A stretch of DNA of 64,000 nucleotides from Candidatus Phycosocius bacilliformis (GTDB lineage Bacteria; Pseudomonadota; Alphaproteobacteria; Caulobacterales; Aquidulcibacteraceae). Position numbers and translations under genes: made by a program. How positions within the stretch are numbered: position 1 is the first letter of the stretch; each line of letters starts with the position of its first letter. Below are positions 37,782 through 47,426 of this stretch, piece by piece. The stretch spans positions 114,274 to 178,273 of the forward strand of contig NZ_BFBR01000008.1 in the NCBI RefSeq assembly GCF_003112735.1, in the 5' to 3' direction. The notes beneath the pieces are model-generated. The model ran no database searches and was not told the origin of the DNA. It saw only the letters and a program-made list of their open reading frames with translations.

Positions 37782-38641
37782 GTTGCAGGCTTAACCCTAA
37801 GGGCAGGTTCGGGGAAGGGGGCAACATCGCACTCCTGCACTCCAACGCGACAGAGTTTGCCAAAGCCAAATCGGCTTAGCACCGCGCGGGTTGCCAGGTC
37901 TTCGCCTCCGGTTGTCAGGCCTTGGACAAGGCGTGGGGCATTGGTGTCCAACCGGTCCGCCAATAAATGCGCCGTCCGTCGTGCAATGGCCGCCCCCGAA
38001 TCGACCCACTTCATATTGGGCGGTGCTTGTGCAGCGAGCTCAGCTTGGACGAGAGGGTAATGGGTACAGGCCAAGACGATAATATCAATGGCCTCGCCCC
38101 CCGCCTGGCTTAAAAGGCCGTCTATGGCTTGGGTGAAAATAGCGGGATCTGGGGTTTTCCCCGCGAGCTGTTCCTCAGCGGCTCCGGCAAGGCCGATCGC
38201 ACCGTGTCGAATGATCGTGTGGCCTGCCCCAAATTCGGCAATCAGGCGGTCCGTATAGGGTCGTGTGACGGTTTTCGGCGTGGCCAGAAGCCCGATCGTG
38301 CCGGTCTTTGTCATGCTGGCGGCGGGCTTGATTGCCGGCACCACCCCCACCACCGGCACAGCGAGAGTATGGCGCACGAACTCCAATGCCAATGTGCTGG
38401 CGGTATTGCAGGCAATGATCACCAGATCCGCATTGGTCTGGGCTACACCTGCGGCCACAATGGCCGGGACACGCTGCATCAACACCTCATCGGCTTTCTC
38501 GCCATAGGGGAAGAAAGCAGTATCCGCGAGATGGGAGATATCGGCCCCGAGCCGGGCATCCATTAACGCATGAATAACTGACAAGCCGCCTAGACCAGAA
38601 TCAAAAACCAGCACAGAAGGTCGATTTCTCAGGGAGTTCAT
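37778..38641 (-). CDS. murI: Glutamate racemase
   Basis: This encodes a 287-residue racemase that supplies D-glutamate for peptidoglycan. The two catalytic Cys lie in IACNTAST and VLACTHYPL, and the N-terminal signature [11 protein letters not shown] is present. It starts at ATG 38641 and runs divergently from ftsZ, sharing a 160-base intergenic region with it. It is coupled to murB downstream. Placing murI next to ftsZ is unusual. Confidence 0.95.
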   Translation of the reverse strand: MNSLRNRPSVLVFDSGLGGLSVIHALMDARLGADISHLADTAFFPYGEKADEVLMQRVPAIVAAGVAQTNADLVIIACNTASTLALEFVRHTLAVPVVGVVPAIKPAASMTKTGTIGLLATPKTVTRPYTDRLIAEFGAGHTIIRHGAIGLAGAAEEQLAGKTPDPAIFTQAIDGLLSQAGGEAIDIIVLACTHYPLVQAELAAQAPPNMKWVDSGAAIARRTAHLLADRLDTNAPRLVQGLTTGGEDLATRAVLSRFGFGKLCRVGVQECDVAPFPEPALRVKPAT

Positions 38642-38669
38642 CCGGTTTAACCGCCTTTCGGGGATGCGT

Positions 38670-38732
38670 GAATCATGCTGAATTTTTGCTTAAGATTCAT
38701 CATTTGCGTGAATCGAATTAACTCCTGCTTAA
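38670..38732. promoter_or_regulatory. CtrA-type box and GANTC sites in the ftsZ/murI intergenic region
   Basis: TTAA-CTCCTGC-TTAA at 38718-38732 is an exact TTAA-N7-TTAA, the full CtrA consensus in Caulobacter-like bacteria. Three GANTC sites, the target of CcrM methylase, lie at 38670-38674, 38694-38698 and 38710-38714. The CtrA box is 70 bases before the ftsZ start. This layout matches cell-cycle control of ftsZ known from Caulobacter. Binding in this organism is inference. Confidence 0.7.
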
Positions 38733-38801
38733 GCATGTCGGGGGCATCCTCAGCCATCGATTCTTACACCTGTTCCGCCAGAAGCCTTCGAGGAGCCTAG
38801 A

Positions 38802-40445
38802 ATGGCTATCCGCCTAAATGTCCCCCCCCAAACTGAATTGAGCCCCCGGATTGTCGTCTTCGGCGTGGGTGGGGCAGGCGGCAACGCCGTCAACAACATG
38901 ATCGATGCGGACCTGCAAGGGGTGGAGTTCGTGGTCGCTAACACCGACGCCCAGGCATTGGCGCGCTCCAAAGCCGAACGGCGCATTCAGATCGGGTTGA
39001 ATACCACCCAAGGTCTGGGGGCTGGTGCGACGCCGCAAGTCGGCATGGCGGCGGCAGAAGAGAGCCAAAGCGAGATTCTTGACCATCTGGCGGATGCCAA
39101 CATGGTTTTCATCACTGCCGGCATGGGCGGTGGTACGGGGACAGGTGCGGCTCCGGTCATTGCGCGTACAGCCAAGGAACAGGGCATCCTGACAGTCGCA
39201 GTGGTCACGCGACCCTTCCAGTTTGAAGGGCCGCGCCGCATGCGCATGGCCGACGCTGGGATTGCTGAACTTCAGAAATATGTCGACACGCTGATCATCA
39301 TTCCCAATCAGAATCTGTTCCGTGTCGCCAATGATAAGACAACTTTCCATCAGGCGTTCCAATTGGCCGACCAGGTGCTTCATTCTGGCGTGCGCGGTAT
39401 CACCGATCTGATGGTGATGCCCGGCTTGATCAATCTGGATTTCGCCGATGTGCGCTCAGTCATGGGCGAGATGGGAAAGGCCATGATGGGGACTGGTGAG
39501 GCTAGTGGCGAGCGCCGTGCGCTTGAAGCAGCAACCAAGGCCATCAACAATCCACTGTTAGAAGATATGTCGCTCAAAGGCGCGCGTGGTGTTCTGATCA
39601 ATATCACCGGCGGTTATGACATGACCTTGTTCGAGCTTGACGAGGCTGCCAACCATATTCGCCAGGAAGTTGACCCGGATGCCAACATCATCGTGGGGTC
39701 GACCTTTGATGAATCCTTGGAAGGCGTGATGCGTGTGTCGGTTGTGGCCACGGGTATTGAGGCTGCCGCTGCGATGGAGACCCGCCCGCAAGGGGCGAGC
39801 TTTTTTTCAGCAAGCCCAGCCCAGCAGCCCGCTGCCAGCAGCCCTGGGCCGACGGTCGTTCGGGTGAATAACGGCCGTGAACCTCTGGTTCATCAGCCAA
39901 TTGTCCAGCGTCAACAAGAGCCTCAGCCTGCGCCCGTCGCTGCTCAAGCAGTGCATCAGCAGCCATCTTACCAACAGCCTGCTGCCATGGCCCAGCCCGC
40001 GCCTGAGCCTGTTGCACAACCTGTCCAGCAGCCTCTGTTCCAGCAGCCTGTGCAAGCTGCACCAGAGCCTATGCATGCGCGTCAGGATTATGGGCAGCAG
40101 CCCGCCCAGCAAGCCCAGCCTGCATATGGCGCAACCGCCCGCCCAGCTTATCAAGCTGCTCAGCCGCGCCCGCAGATGCATGCCCCGGTTCAACGGGCGG
40201 AACCACCGGCCTATTCGGCCCGGCCGACTCCACCCCAACCGCAGGAAGAGGCACGTCCTCAACGCAATTCGGGCTTCAATGGTTTCAATATCTTCGGTCG
40301 TCCCAAGCCAGCCCAGCGGGAAGAGCAATGGGATGAACGTCCAGAGCCAACTGCCAAGTCGCTGACCCAAACGCCGCCTCTATTTGGCGATGAGTTTGAC
40401 GATGAGATCGAAATCCCGACTTTCTTGCGCAAACAGGCCAACTGA
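38802..40445 (+). CDS. ftsZ: Cell division protein FtsZ
   Basis: This encodes a 547-residue tubulin-like GTPase that forms the Z ring. GAGGAG lies six bases before ATG 38802. The GTP-binding signature [10 protein letters not shown] is at ~108-117, with [12 protein letters not shown] near the N-terminus and [18 protein letters not shown] ending the core (~320). A ~180-residue disordered linker very rich in Gln, Pro and Ala follows. It ends with the conserved C-terminal peptide [13 protein letters not shown], which binds FtsA and other partners. The long linker is typical of Caulobacterales-like alphaproteobacteria. It is separated from ftsA by reversed murB-murI and followed by a strong hairpin before lpxC. 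Confidence 0.96.
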   Translation: MAIRLNVPPQTELSPRIVVFGVGGAGGNAVNNMIDADLQGVEFVVANTDAQALARSKAERRIQIGLNTTQGLGAGATPQVGMAAAEESQSEILDHLADANMVFITAGMGGGTGTGAAPVIARTAKEQGILTVAVVTRPFQFEGPRRMRMADAGIAELQKYVDTLIIIPNQNLFRVANDKTTFHQAFQLADQVLHSGVRGITDLMVMPGLINLDFADVRSVMGEMGKAMMGTGEASGERRALEAATKAINNPLLEDMSLKGARGVLINITGGYDMTLFELDEAANHIRQEVDPDANIIVGSTFDESLEGVMRVSVVATGIEAAAAMETRPQGASFFSASPAQQPAASSPGPTVVRVNNGREPLVHQPIVQRQQEPQPAPVAAQAVHQQPSYQQPAAMAQPAPEPVAQPVQQPLFQQPVQAAPEPMHARQDYGQQPAQQAQPAYGATARPAYQAAQPRPQMHAPVQRAEPPAYSARPTPPQPQEEARPQRNSGFNGFNIFGRPKPAQREEQWDERPEPTAKSLTQTPPLFGDEFDDEIEIPTFLRKQAN

Positions 40446-40473
40446 TCGCCTCATTTGGCTGTCGAGACCATGA

Positions 40474-40505
40474 AACGCCGCCGTGCAGCAATGTACGGCG
40501 GCGTT
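40474..40505 (+). terminator. Strong hairpin between ftsZ and lpxC, possible terminator or attenuator
   Basis: AACGCCGCCGT and ACGGCGGCGTT form a perfect 11-bp stem with a 10-base loop, 29 bases after the ftsZ stop. No clean T run follows (CACGTTTCC), so it may be a weak terminator, an mRNA stabiliser or a processing site. Confidence 0.5.
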
Positions 40506-40623
40506 CACGTTTCCTTGTCACAATTCGAAATAATGTTTGGTTTGTCAGATGACAGGGGTGGTGCCAAACAGGCAGCAACACACATTTTGTGCAAGAGATA
40601 AGAAGCTACCAAAGGTCCGACGC

Positions 40624-41538
40624 GTGCAATATCAGACTGTGACAGCCCTTCAGCATACGCTTGCTGGCCAGACCTCATGTGTGGGGATCGGCTTGCATAC
40701 GGGTAAGCCCGTTCGTGTGACGTTGAAGCCTGCTGGCATTGACCATGGCATTGTGTTTGTGCGGCAAGATGCCCCCGAGTTTGCGCGTCGTATTGCTGCA
40801 TTGGTCGACAAAGTCACCACCACTGAATTGGGGACGACTCTGGCCAATTCTGCTGGTGTGACCGTGGCAACTGTCGAGCATCTGATGGCGGCTTTGTTCG
40901 GCATGGGCGTGGACAATGCGGTGATTGAGATTGATGGTCCTGAAGTGCCCATTCTGGATGGTTCGTCTGAACCTTTTATCGAAATGATCGAGATGGTGGG
41001 GCTGCGGGCACTGGGTGCGCCGCGCCGCATGCTGGAAGTGCTCAAGCCCGTATCTGTGGAAATTGGCAATAAGTCGGCACGTCTTGAGCCCTTCGATGGG
41101 TTTGAGTTGGATGTGACGGTTGAGTTTGCCACCCGCGCCATTGGTCGCCAGCGTGTGGTGTTTGACTGCACGCCCCAAAACTTTGCCTCAGGGCTCGGCT
41201 CAGCTCGCACATTCGGCTTCTTACATCAGGTCGAGGCCATGCAAGCCAAGGGTCTGGCTTTGGGGGGGTCGCTGGAGAATGCCGTGGTGATTGATGGTGA
41301 TGACATCGTCAATCAGGAAGGGCTGCGCTTTGGTGATGAATTCGTTCGTCACAAGGCACTCGATGCTGTGGGCGATTTGGCTCTGGCTGGGGCCCCAATC
41401 AAAGGCCGCTATGTTGCAGAACGGGCAGGCCATGAAATGAATGTTGCCTTGGTCCGGGCCCTTTTGGCCGATCCTAAAGCCTGGCGCTGGAATTTCGCGC
41501 CACTGGCAGGAGAATTGCTTCCCGCTGCGGGAGCATGA
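40624..41538 (+). CDS. lpxC: UDP-3-O-acyl-N-acetylglucosamine deacetylase LpxC
   Basis: This encodes a 304-residue zinc deacetylase, the committed step of lipid A synthesis. I chose GTG 40624: AAAGG lies eight bases upstream, it gives the usual opening (QYQTVTALQHTL), and the length matches the family. The longer frame from 40537 adds 29 unsupported residues. Visible features are GIGLHTGKPV, the zinc His in VEHLMAALFG, then DGPEVPILDGSSEPF, SARTFGF, and the second zinc/catalytic region FVRHKALDAVGDLALAG with GHEMN. It follows ftsZ as in many proteobacteria. Confidence 0.94.
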   Translation: MQYQTVTALQHTLAGQTSCVGIGLHTGKPVRVTLKPAGIDHGIVFVRQDAPEFARRIAALVDKVTTTELGTTLANSAGVTVATVEHLMAALFGMGVDNAVIEIDGPEVPILDGSSEPFIEMIEMVGLRALGAPRRMLEVLKPVSVEIGNKSARLEPFDGFELDVTVEFATRAIGRQRVVFDCTPQNFASGLGSARTFGFLHQVEAMQAKGLALGGSLENAVVIDGDDIVNQEGLRFGDEFVRHKALDAVGDLALAGAPIKGRYVAERAGHEMNVALVRALLADPKAWRWNFAPLAGELLPAAGA

Positions 41539-41635
41539 TGTCACAATGAGAAATGCTTTGCGTTAGCGGGCGGGGAGGTGATCCTGTCGACCGCTGCGCA
41601 CGTGGTGTGGTCGATCAGTTTTTGGGGGAATAGGA

Positions 41636-42991
41636 ATGGCTCGTCGCTATTTTGGAACCGATGGTATTCGCGGTGAAACCAACAAATGGCCGATGACAGC
41701 CGAAGTTGCCATGACCCTCGGCATGGCAGCTGGGACCGTGTTCAAGCGCGGTGAGCATCGTCATAATGTCATCATCGGCAAGGACACGCGTCGGTCGGGC
41801 TATTTGGTTGAGTTTGCCTTGGTCGCAGGTTTTGCTGCTGTCGGCATGGATGTGAAGATTTTAGGCCCCATCCCGACACCCGCGATCGGCTTGTTGACGC
41901 GCTCGCTGCGGGCAGATCTGGGCGTGATGATTTCAGCTTCACACAATGGCTTTGCCGACAATGGCATTAAACTGTTTGGCGCAGATGGCTTTAAACTGAG
42001 TGACGCCCAAGAGCAGGAAATCGAAAAGCTACTCGATGAGCCCGATCGGATCGTTCGCGCAGCACCCCATGAAATTGGCTTGGTGAAGAGTTTTGAGGAT
42101 AGCCGCGGGCGCTATGTGGAATTTGCCAAAGGCGCTTTCCCGCGCGGCATGAGCCTGGAAGGTCTGCGTGTGGTGGTCGATTGTGCCAATGGCGCAGCCT
42201 ACAAAACCGCCCCTTGGGCGCTGTATGAGCTTGGGGCGGATGTGGTCGAGATCGGGGTCAATCCCAATGGCAGCAATATCAACGCTGGCTGTGGGTCCAC
42301 GGATACGCGTCTGTTAAAGCAAACCGTTTTGGAGCGGCGCGCCGATATTGGCATTGCGCTGGATGGTGATGCTGACCGCCTGATCATCATTGATGAGAAG
42401 GGCCATGAAATTGACGGTGATCAAATCATTGCAGGGATCGCCCGCGATATGATTGCGGATCAGACCCTTAGGGGACCTGGTGTGGTAACCACCATCATGT
42501 CCAATTTGGGGCTCGAGCGCTATCTGACCGACCAAGGTTCTAGTCTGATCCGCACCGGCGTCGGCGACCGGCAGGTCGTGGCGCGCATGCGGGAAGAGGA
42601 TTGTAATCTGGGTGGTGAGCAGTCCGGCCATATTGTGCTGATGGATTATGCCACCACCGGTGATGGTCTGGTCTCAGCCCTCCGGGTGCTGTCGTCGATG
42701 GTGACGCGGGGTCGTACGGCGAGTGAGACATTGTCTGTCTTTACGCCATCTCCCCAAGTCTTGAAGAATATCCGCTATAGTGGGGCGTCTCCGCTGACCG
42801 ATCCCGACATGCAGGCGCAGGTCAAAAAGGTGGAAGACATGCTGACCGCATCCGGCGGGCGTCTGGTGGTGCGCACATCGGGAACAGAGCCTGTTGTACG
42901 CCTGATGGCTGAGGGTGATGATCCTCGCAAGATCACCCAGATTGTCGACGAATTGGCCGCAACCCTGCAGAGCCGCCGTCTGGTCGGCTGA
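41636..42991 (+). CDS. glmM: Phosphoglucosamine mutase GlmM
   Basis: This encodes a 451-residue mutase that converts glucosamine-6-phosphate to glucosamine-1-phosphate for cell-wall and lipid A precursors. The active-site phosphoserine loop is [17 protein letters not shown], the metal loop is DGDADR, the sugar-binding loop includes GGEQSGH, and the phosphate-binding loop is [12 protein letters not shown]. It starts at ATG 41636 after GGGGGAATAGGA. It follows lpxC on the same strand with a 97-base gap. Its stop is three bases from the convergent tyrS stop. Confidence 0.96.
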   Translation: MARRYFGTDGIRGETNKWPMTAEVAMTLGMAAGTVFKRGEHRHNVIIGKDTRRSGYLVEFALVAGFAAVGMDVKILGPIPTPAIGLLTRSLRADLGVMISASHNGFADNGIKLFGADGFKLSDAQEQEIEKLLDEPDRIVRAAPHEIGLVKSFEDSRGRYVEFAKGAFPRGMSLEGLRVVVDCANGAAYKTAPWALYELGADVVEIGVNPNGSNINAGCGSTDTRLLKQTVLERRADIGIALDGDADRLIIIDEKGHEIDGDQIIAGIARDMIADQTLRGPGVVTTIMSNLGLERYLTDQGSSLIRTGVGDRQVVARMREEDCNLGGEQSGHIVLMDYATTGDGLVSALRVLSSMVTRGRTASETLSVFTPSPQVLKNIRYSGASPLTDPDMQAQVKKVEDMLTASGGRLVVRTSGTEPVVRLMAEGDDPRKITQIVDELAATLQSRRLVG

Positions 42992-42994
42992 TCT

Positions 42995-44257
42995 TTACCC
43001 GGCCAATTTCACCAGCAGATGGCGCTTCTTACCAAGCGATAATTTGATCTCTTGACCTTTGTCGAGTTCCGGCGGCACGGGGCCGGTCACATCTTGCACC
43101 GGCTTGTCATTGAGCCGCAGGCCACCACCTTTGGCTTGCCGTTTGGCCTCGCCATTGGACTCCACCAGTCCAGCGGCCACAAACAAAGCCGCCAATGAGG
43201 CAGGCACAGAAGCAAGGTTCACAACTGGCAGCCCAGCATCGGCCCCGCCACCACCAAACTGCGCTGCCGCTGTGGCTTTGGCCGCTTCCGCCGCCTCCCG
43301 GCCATGCAGCAGGGCGGTGGTTTCGGTGGCCAGTACGATCTTGGCCAGATTGATCTCAGACCCGCCCAAAGCCGCATAACGGTCGATCTCGTCCAACGGC
43401 AGATCCGTCATACGCTTCATCAAAGGTTCGACATCGGCATCATCGACATTGCGCCAATATTGCCAATAATCAAAGGGCGAGAGCATGTCGGCATTGAGCC
43501 AGACCGCACCATTGGCCGTCTTGCCCATCTTCTGCCCAGCCGCATTCATCAACAAAGGCTGGGTGACGCCCAGAACGTGGCGCTCATCCACGCGGCGACA
43601 CAACTCGACCCCTTGGACAATATTGCCCCATTGGTCAGAGCCACCCATTTGCAGATTGCAGTCATAACGCCGCGAGAGCTCGAGGAAATCATAGGCCTGC
43701 AACAGCATATAGTTGAATTCAAGAAAGGTGATCGGCACTTCTTGGTCGAGCCGCCGTTTGACGATGTCGAGTGCAATCATCTTATTGATGGTGAAATGCT
43801 TGCCAATTTCGCGCAGCATATCGAGCCATTTGACCTCATCCAGCCATTGGGCATTGTCCACCATAATGGCATCGCGCGGGCCGTCGCCAAAGGTCAGGAA
43901 TTTAGCGAAAACCGTCTGGATTGAGGCTTTATTGGCGTCAATCACCTCTTGGGTTAGAACCGGGCGGGCCTCATTCTTGTCAGACGGATCGCCCACCTTC
44001 GTGGTGCCACCGCCCATTAGGGTGATGGGCTTGCCACCACATTGTTGCAGGCGGCGCATCAACATGATTTGCGTCAAGCTGCCGACATGCAGGCTGGGTG
44101 CCGTACAATCATAACCAATATAGCCGGTCAAAGCCCGGCCACCGCGCTCACTTTCAAGGGCTGCGGCATCCAAAGCTTCCAGATCGGTTGCTTGATAATA
44201 ATGGCCGCGCTCCATAAGCGTTTGAACGAACGCTGATTTATGGGTCATGGCCGTCAT
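42995..44257 (-). CDS. tyrS: Tyrosyl-tRNA synthetase
   Basis: This encodes a 420-residue class I synthetase. The HIGH-like motif is in PSLHVGSL and the tyrosine pocket in GYIGYDCTAPS. QMGGSDQWGNIVQG follows, and the KMSKS equivalent is KMGKT. The C-terminal S4 domain (GLRLNDKPVQDVTG) contacts tRNA-Tyr. In several alphaproteobacteria tyrS lies divergent from anmK. Here an S41-like gene separates them. Confidence 0.95.
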   Translation of the reverse strand: MTAMTHKSAFVQTLMERGHYYQATDLEALDAAALESERGGRALTGYIGYDCTAPSLHVGSLTQIMLMRRLQQCGGKPITLMGGGTTKVGDPSDKNEARPVLTQEVIDANKASIQTVFAKFLTFGDGPRDAIMVDNAQWLDEVKWLDMLREIGKHFTINKMIALDIVKRRLDQEVPITFLEFNYMLLQAYDFLELSRRYDCNLQMGGSDQWGNIVQGVELCRRVDERHVLGVTQPLLMNAAGQKMGKTANGAVWLNADMLSPFDYWQYWRNVDDADVEPLMKRMTDLPLDEIDRYAALGGSEINLAKIVLATETTALLHGREAAEAAKATAAAQFGGGGADAGLPVVNLASVPASLAALFVAAGLVESNGEAKRQAKGGGLRLNDKPVQDVTGPVPPELDKGQEIKLSLGKKRHLLVKLAG

Positions 44258-44425
44258 CCTCTGATTTGGTGGTTACGTAAGTTAGTGCATACATCGACGC
44301 TCGGGCGCGTTTAGCACAGGTGAGGGGGATTTGAAGCCCTGTGTGTTTGGGGAAGCAGGGGCGTCCTTTAGATTGACGACACTTACAGCTGCATGCAACA
44401 TGGTAACTATAGGTGGAGGTTGGCA

Positions 44426-45712
44426 TTGAAGTACACTCGGTTTATTGCATTCCTTGTCTTTGCATGCTGGCCAGTTTCGCTTCTTAAGGCTTTTGCACAG
44501 CCGCTTGGTTCCAGCACTGAAACAAGCCTTCGCAGACTTGATGAAGCTGCGGAAGCGGTTCGTCTTGCCTATTGTGAACCCGATAAGCGCCGCGTCTTTG
44601 CTGGGGCGATTAAGGGCATCAATGCGCTACCAGAGAGAAAAGATGCCGCACCAATTGTCCTCAGTACGCCTGACTTTGGAGGATTTGCCAAAGCCTATAA
44701 GGAGGTCCTACAAGCCAAAACAGATCCCTCAGAGCTTGATAAGGCTGTCTTGAAGGGGATGGCTCAAGTGTTCGATGCTGGCAATGAATTTGTCATCCAT
44801 AAAGACCGACCGCCGGGATTGAGGGCAGGCATTCTGGTTGGGTTGAAGATAGATAGCTCGGGTGTAGTGATCGTGCGCCCAATTCCTTATGGCCCTGCCG
44901 CTGATGCTGGCATACTTGCTGGCGATCGATTGAAGGCCATAGATGGCAAGCCAATTACAGATTTGTCTGAAGAAGAAGTAGCTAGCCAATTGGTTGGACC
45001 TTATGACTCTGATGTTGCGGTGACAATTGTGAGAGACGGAATCGAGAAGACGTTCGCAATACGACGCGCGCCACTTGACTTTCCTCAAGTTAGACATCGA
45101 GTTGTCGACGGCATCGGCGTGCTGGCGGTCTCTTCGTTTCAGGAGGACACGGGCAAACAAGTGCGCGACGCAATCCGGGCAATTCGGCAAGAAATCCGAA
45201 AACCAACAGGATATATACTAGACCTTCGATTCAATGCCGGCGGAGCGCTGGATGGCGTAATTGGACTGGTAGACATATTTGCAAGCCGTGGGCTGATATT
45301 GACCGACAACCCCAGTATTCAATGTAAGACGGTCTTGCCAAAGCGCTTTTATGCGCGGCCCGGTGATGAGGCAAACGGGGCTCCAATCGTTGTGTTGGTT
45401 AATGATGAGACAGCGGTTGGTGCTGAACTTGCAGCAGCCGCGTTACGAGAAATTAGGCAGGCAAAAATTGTGGGGCAGCGGACTTCCGGACGCGTTGGGT
45501 CATCATTAGCGATCGGACCGATTTTTGTCGGAAACGATCATGGGTACCTGGTGCTACGAATTGGGACATATGTGCAGTCCTCAGGGAAGGCTTATGAGGA
45601 TTTCGGCATCATTCCTGACGTGTTGGTCAAGGCGGACGCCCCGCAGGTTGATGCTGAAATGGAGCAAGCAATTGAGATTTTGAAGACACCCCAAAATCAA
45701 AGTTTACGTTAG
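44426..45712 (+). CDS. S41-type (C-terminal processing protease) protein, predicted catalytically inactive
   Basis: This encodes a 428-residue exported protein with CtpA/Prc architecture: signal peptide (MKYTRFIAFLVFACWP..., cleavage near AFAQP), N-terminal helical part, PDZ domain (~130-215, VVIVRPIPYGPAADAGILAGDRL) and S41 core (YILDLRFNAGGALDG). I chose TTG 44426 because GGTGGAGG lies six bases upstream; an ATG at 44393 would place charged residues before the signal. Aligned with Prc, the nucleophile Ser is replaced by Val 331 (TAVGAE where active enzymes have SASASE). The catalytic Lys is replaced by Arg 356 (TSGRV for TFGKG), with the same 25-residue spacing. It is probably a pseudo-protease acting by binding. 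Base composition is more AT-rich than its neighbours. Confidence 0.83.
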   Translation: MKYTRFIAFLVFACWPVSLLKAFAQPLGSSTETSLRRLDEAAEAVRLAYCEPDKRRVFAGAIKGINALPERKDAAPIVLSTPDFGGFAKAYKEVLQAKTDPSELDKAVLKGMAQVFDAGNEFVIHKDRPPGLRAGILVGLKIDSSGVVIVRPIPYGPAADAGILAGDRLKAIDGKPITDLSEEEVASQLVGPYDSDVAVTIVRDGIEKTFAIRRAPLDFPQVRHRVVDGIGVLAVSSFQEDTGKQVRDAIRAIRQEIRKPTGYILDLRFNAGGALDGVIGLVDIFASRGLILTDNPSIQCKTVLPKRFYARPGDEANGAPIVVLVNDETAVGAELAAAALREIRQAKIVGQRTSGRVGSSLAIGPIFVGNDHGYLVLRIGTYVQSSGKAYEDFGIIPDVLVKADAPQVDAEMEQAIEILKTPQNQSLR

Positions 45713-45895
45713 CGAACTGATGTGGCTTGAGCGTTGATCGGTGGTAAGTGATAAGTCTCGATCCACGGATGGCAACTAGCTGCATACTAATCGACAAGAA
45801 CTATATGACACTGCTTTTCAGATGGACTGGATATGCCAAATAGGCGCATTGGGACTGATTTAATGCGCATCCCGCAGCCAAGAGTGCAAAAAGCC

Positions 45896-47032
45896 ATGCA
45901 AAATGAGACTGAAACCGTGCCCCTCTGGGCCATTGGCCTGATGACGGGCACCGCGCTGGATGGCTTTGTCGATACCGCGTTGATCCGTACCGATGGTGTC
46001 CGCGTGGCAGAGTTTGGGCCGTTTGAGTTGTTTGCCTATTCCGACGCCGATCGCACGCTTTTGGCCGAGGCCATCACCCAAGCCCGCGCGTGGGACTTTC
46101 AGGGGCCAGAGCCTTTGATATTCGCCGAGGCCGAAGACTTGATCACACGCATTTATACGGGCGCGGTCTTGAAACTCGTCGAAAAAGCCAAGATGCGGCC
46201 TGAAGACATTGCTTTTGTCGGGGGCCATGGGCTCACCGTTTTGCATCGCCCGCAAATTGGGGGAGGCGGCCGGACACGGCAATTACTGGATGGGGCAAAG
46301 CTTGCTGAGTTGACGGGGATTGATACCGTCTGGGATTTTCGCAGTCATGATGTGGCCTCGGGCGGGCAGGGGGCACCCCTCGCCCCTATCTACCACACCG
46401 CCATCCTACGCCATGCTGGTTTGGGAGGGGATACATCCATTCTCAATCTGGGTGGTGTGGCCAATATCACGTGGTGGGACGGCGGGGATAGTTTGGCCGC
46501 CTTTGACACCGGCCCCGCCAATGGCCCGTTGAATGAATGGGTCGAGGCCCATGGCCAGGGCGTTTATGACCAGGATGGTCGCTTGGCTGCCTCGGGCCGC
46601 GTCCATGAGGGCCGCCTGTTGGAGATTTTGGACAATCCTTGGTTTGACGCGCCTTACCCCAAATCGCTTGACCGCTTTGATTTTGATGCAGGCCTTGTGC
46701 GCGGCCTATCGCTGGAAGATGGAGCTGCGACCTTGACGGCCTTGGTGGCGGCCAGTCTGGACCTTGGGTTGCGCCTATTGCCCACACGGCCCAAGCGCTT
46801 GGTGGTGGCAGGGGGGGGACGTAAGAACCCGGTGCTGATGGCTGAAATTGCCGCCCGCTGTGGCGTTCAAGTCATAGATGCCGACACAATCGGTCTGCGT
46901 GGCGATGCGATTGAAGCCGAATGCTTCGCCCTCCTCGCCGTCCGCTCCGCGCGCGGGCTGCCGTTGAGTTTTCCGGGTACAACGGGGGTGGATAGGCCCA
47001 CGACGGGTGGGGTGCTGTCATGGGCGGGCTAG
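45896..47032 (+). CDS. anmK: Anhydro-N-acetylmuramic acid kinase
   Basis: This encodes a ~378-residue sugar kinase of peptidoglycan recycling. It opens and phosphorylates 1,6-anhydro-MurNAc to MurNAc-6-phosphate. The N-terminal ATP loop reads GLMTGTALDGFVDTAL, where most relatives have MSGTSLDG. The catalytic Asp lies in RSHDVASGGQGAPLAP, followed by LNLGGVANIT and the C-terminal VVAGGGRKNPVLM. I chose ATG 45896 because the family normally starts ~10 residues before that loop; ATG 45863 and 45833 are alternatives, and none has a strong ribosome-binding site. Confidence 0.88.
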   Translation: MQNETETVPLWAIGLMTGTALDGFVDTALIRTDGVRVAEFGPFELFAYSDADRTLLAEAITQARAWDFQGPEPLIFAEAEDLITRIYTGAVLKLVEKAKMRPEDIAFVGGHGLTVLHRPQIGGGGRTRQLLDGAKLAELTGIDTVWDFRSHDVASGGQGAPLAPIYHTAILRHAGLGGDTSILNLGGVANITWWDGGDSLAAFDTGPANGPLNEWVEAHGQGVYDQDGRLAASGRVHEGRLLEILDNPWFDAPYPKSLDRFDFDAGLVRGLSLEDGAATLTALVAASLDLGLRLLPTRPKRLVVAGGGRKNPVLMAEIAARCGVQVIDADTIGLRGDAIEAECFALLAVRSARGLPLSFPGTTGVDRPTTGGVLSWAG

Positions 47033-47129
47033 ATGACGTCGCTTCAGGTCGCCATAAAGTTAGCCTTTGAAATCCATTTGCCAAACTATCAAATTTTGAT
47101 ACTTTAAAACTTAGTATTTGGAGCGCGAT

Positions 47130-47426
47130 ATGTCATCCAGCTATTCCCTCGGGCCCCACTTCGACGCCTTTATCCAAGAGCAATTGGCAAGCGCGCGCTA
47201 TGCCAGTGCGAGTGAAGTGGTGCGCGCAGGTCTTCGTTTGTTGGAAGAACATGAAGCAAATCGGCATGTGAATGCGCTTAGCCGCGCTGAGCAGCTTGAA
47301 GTGCTCAAGGCTGAAATTCAAAGAGGTGTCGATAGTCCCAAAGTTGACGGTGAAACCGCCATGAAGGGCCTTAAAGGTCGCATTGCGAAGCGTAATGTTG
47401 ATCTTGCCGCAGATGACACGGCTTGA
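47130..47426 (+). CDS. ParD-type antitoxin (type II toxin-antitoxin, CC2985 family)
   Basis: This encodes a 98-residue antitoxin. The N-terminal ribbon-helix-helix region is characteristic (LGPHFDAFIQEQLASARYA, then SASEVVRAGLRLLEEHE). The acidic, flexible C-terminal half would bind the toxin. I chose ATG 47130 in preference to a TTG 12 bases upstream. It overlaps the toxin frame by 14 bases, typical for such pairs. The partner toxin gene carries a nonsense codon, so this may be an orphaned antitoxin, possibly kept as a regulator or against related toxins. Confidence 0.87.
   Translation: MSSSYSLGPHFDAFIQEQLASARYASASEVVRAGLRLLEEHEANRHVNALSRAEQLEVLKAEIQRGVDSPKVDGETAMKGLKGRIAKRNVDLAADDTA

Noticed and set aside
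38690..38704. A second CtrA box near 38690
   Set aside because: TTAA is followed seven bases later by CATT and not TTAA, so only a half-site is present.
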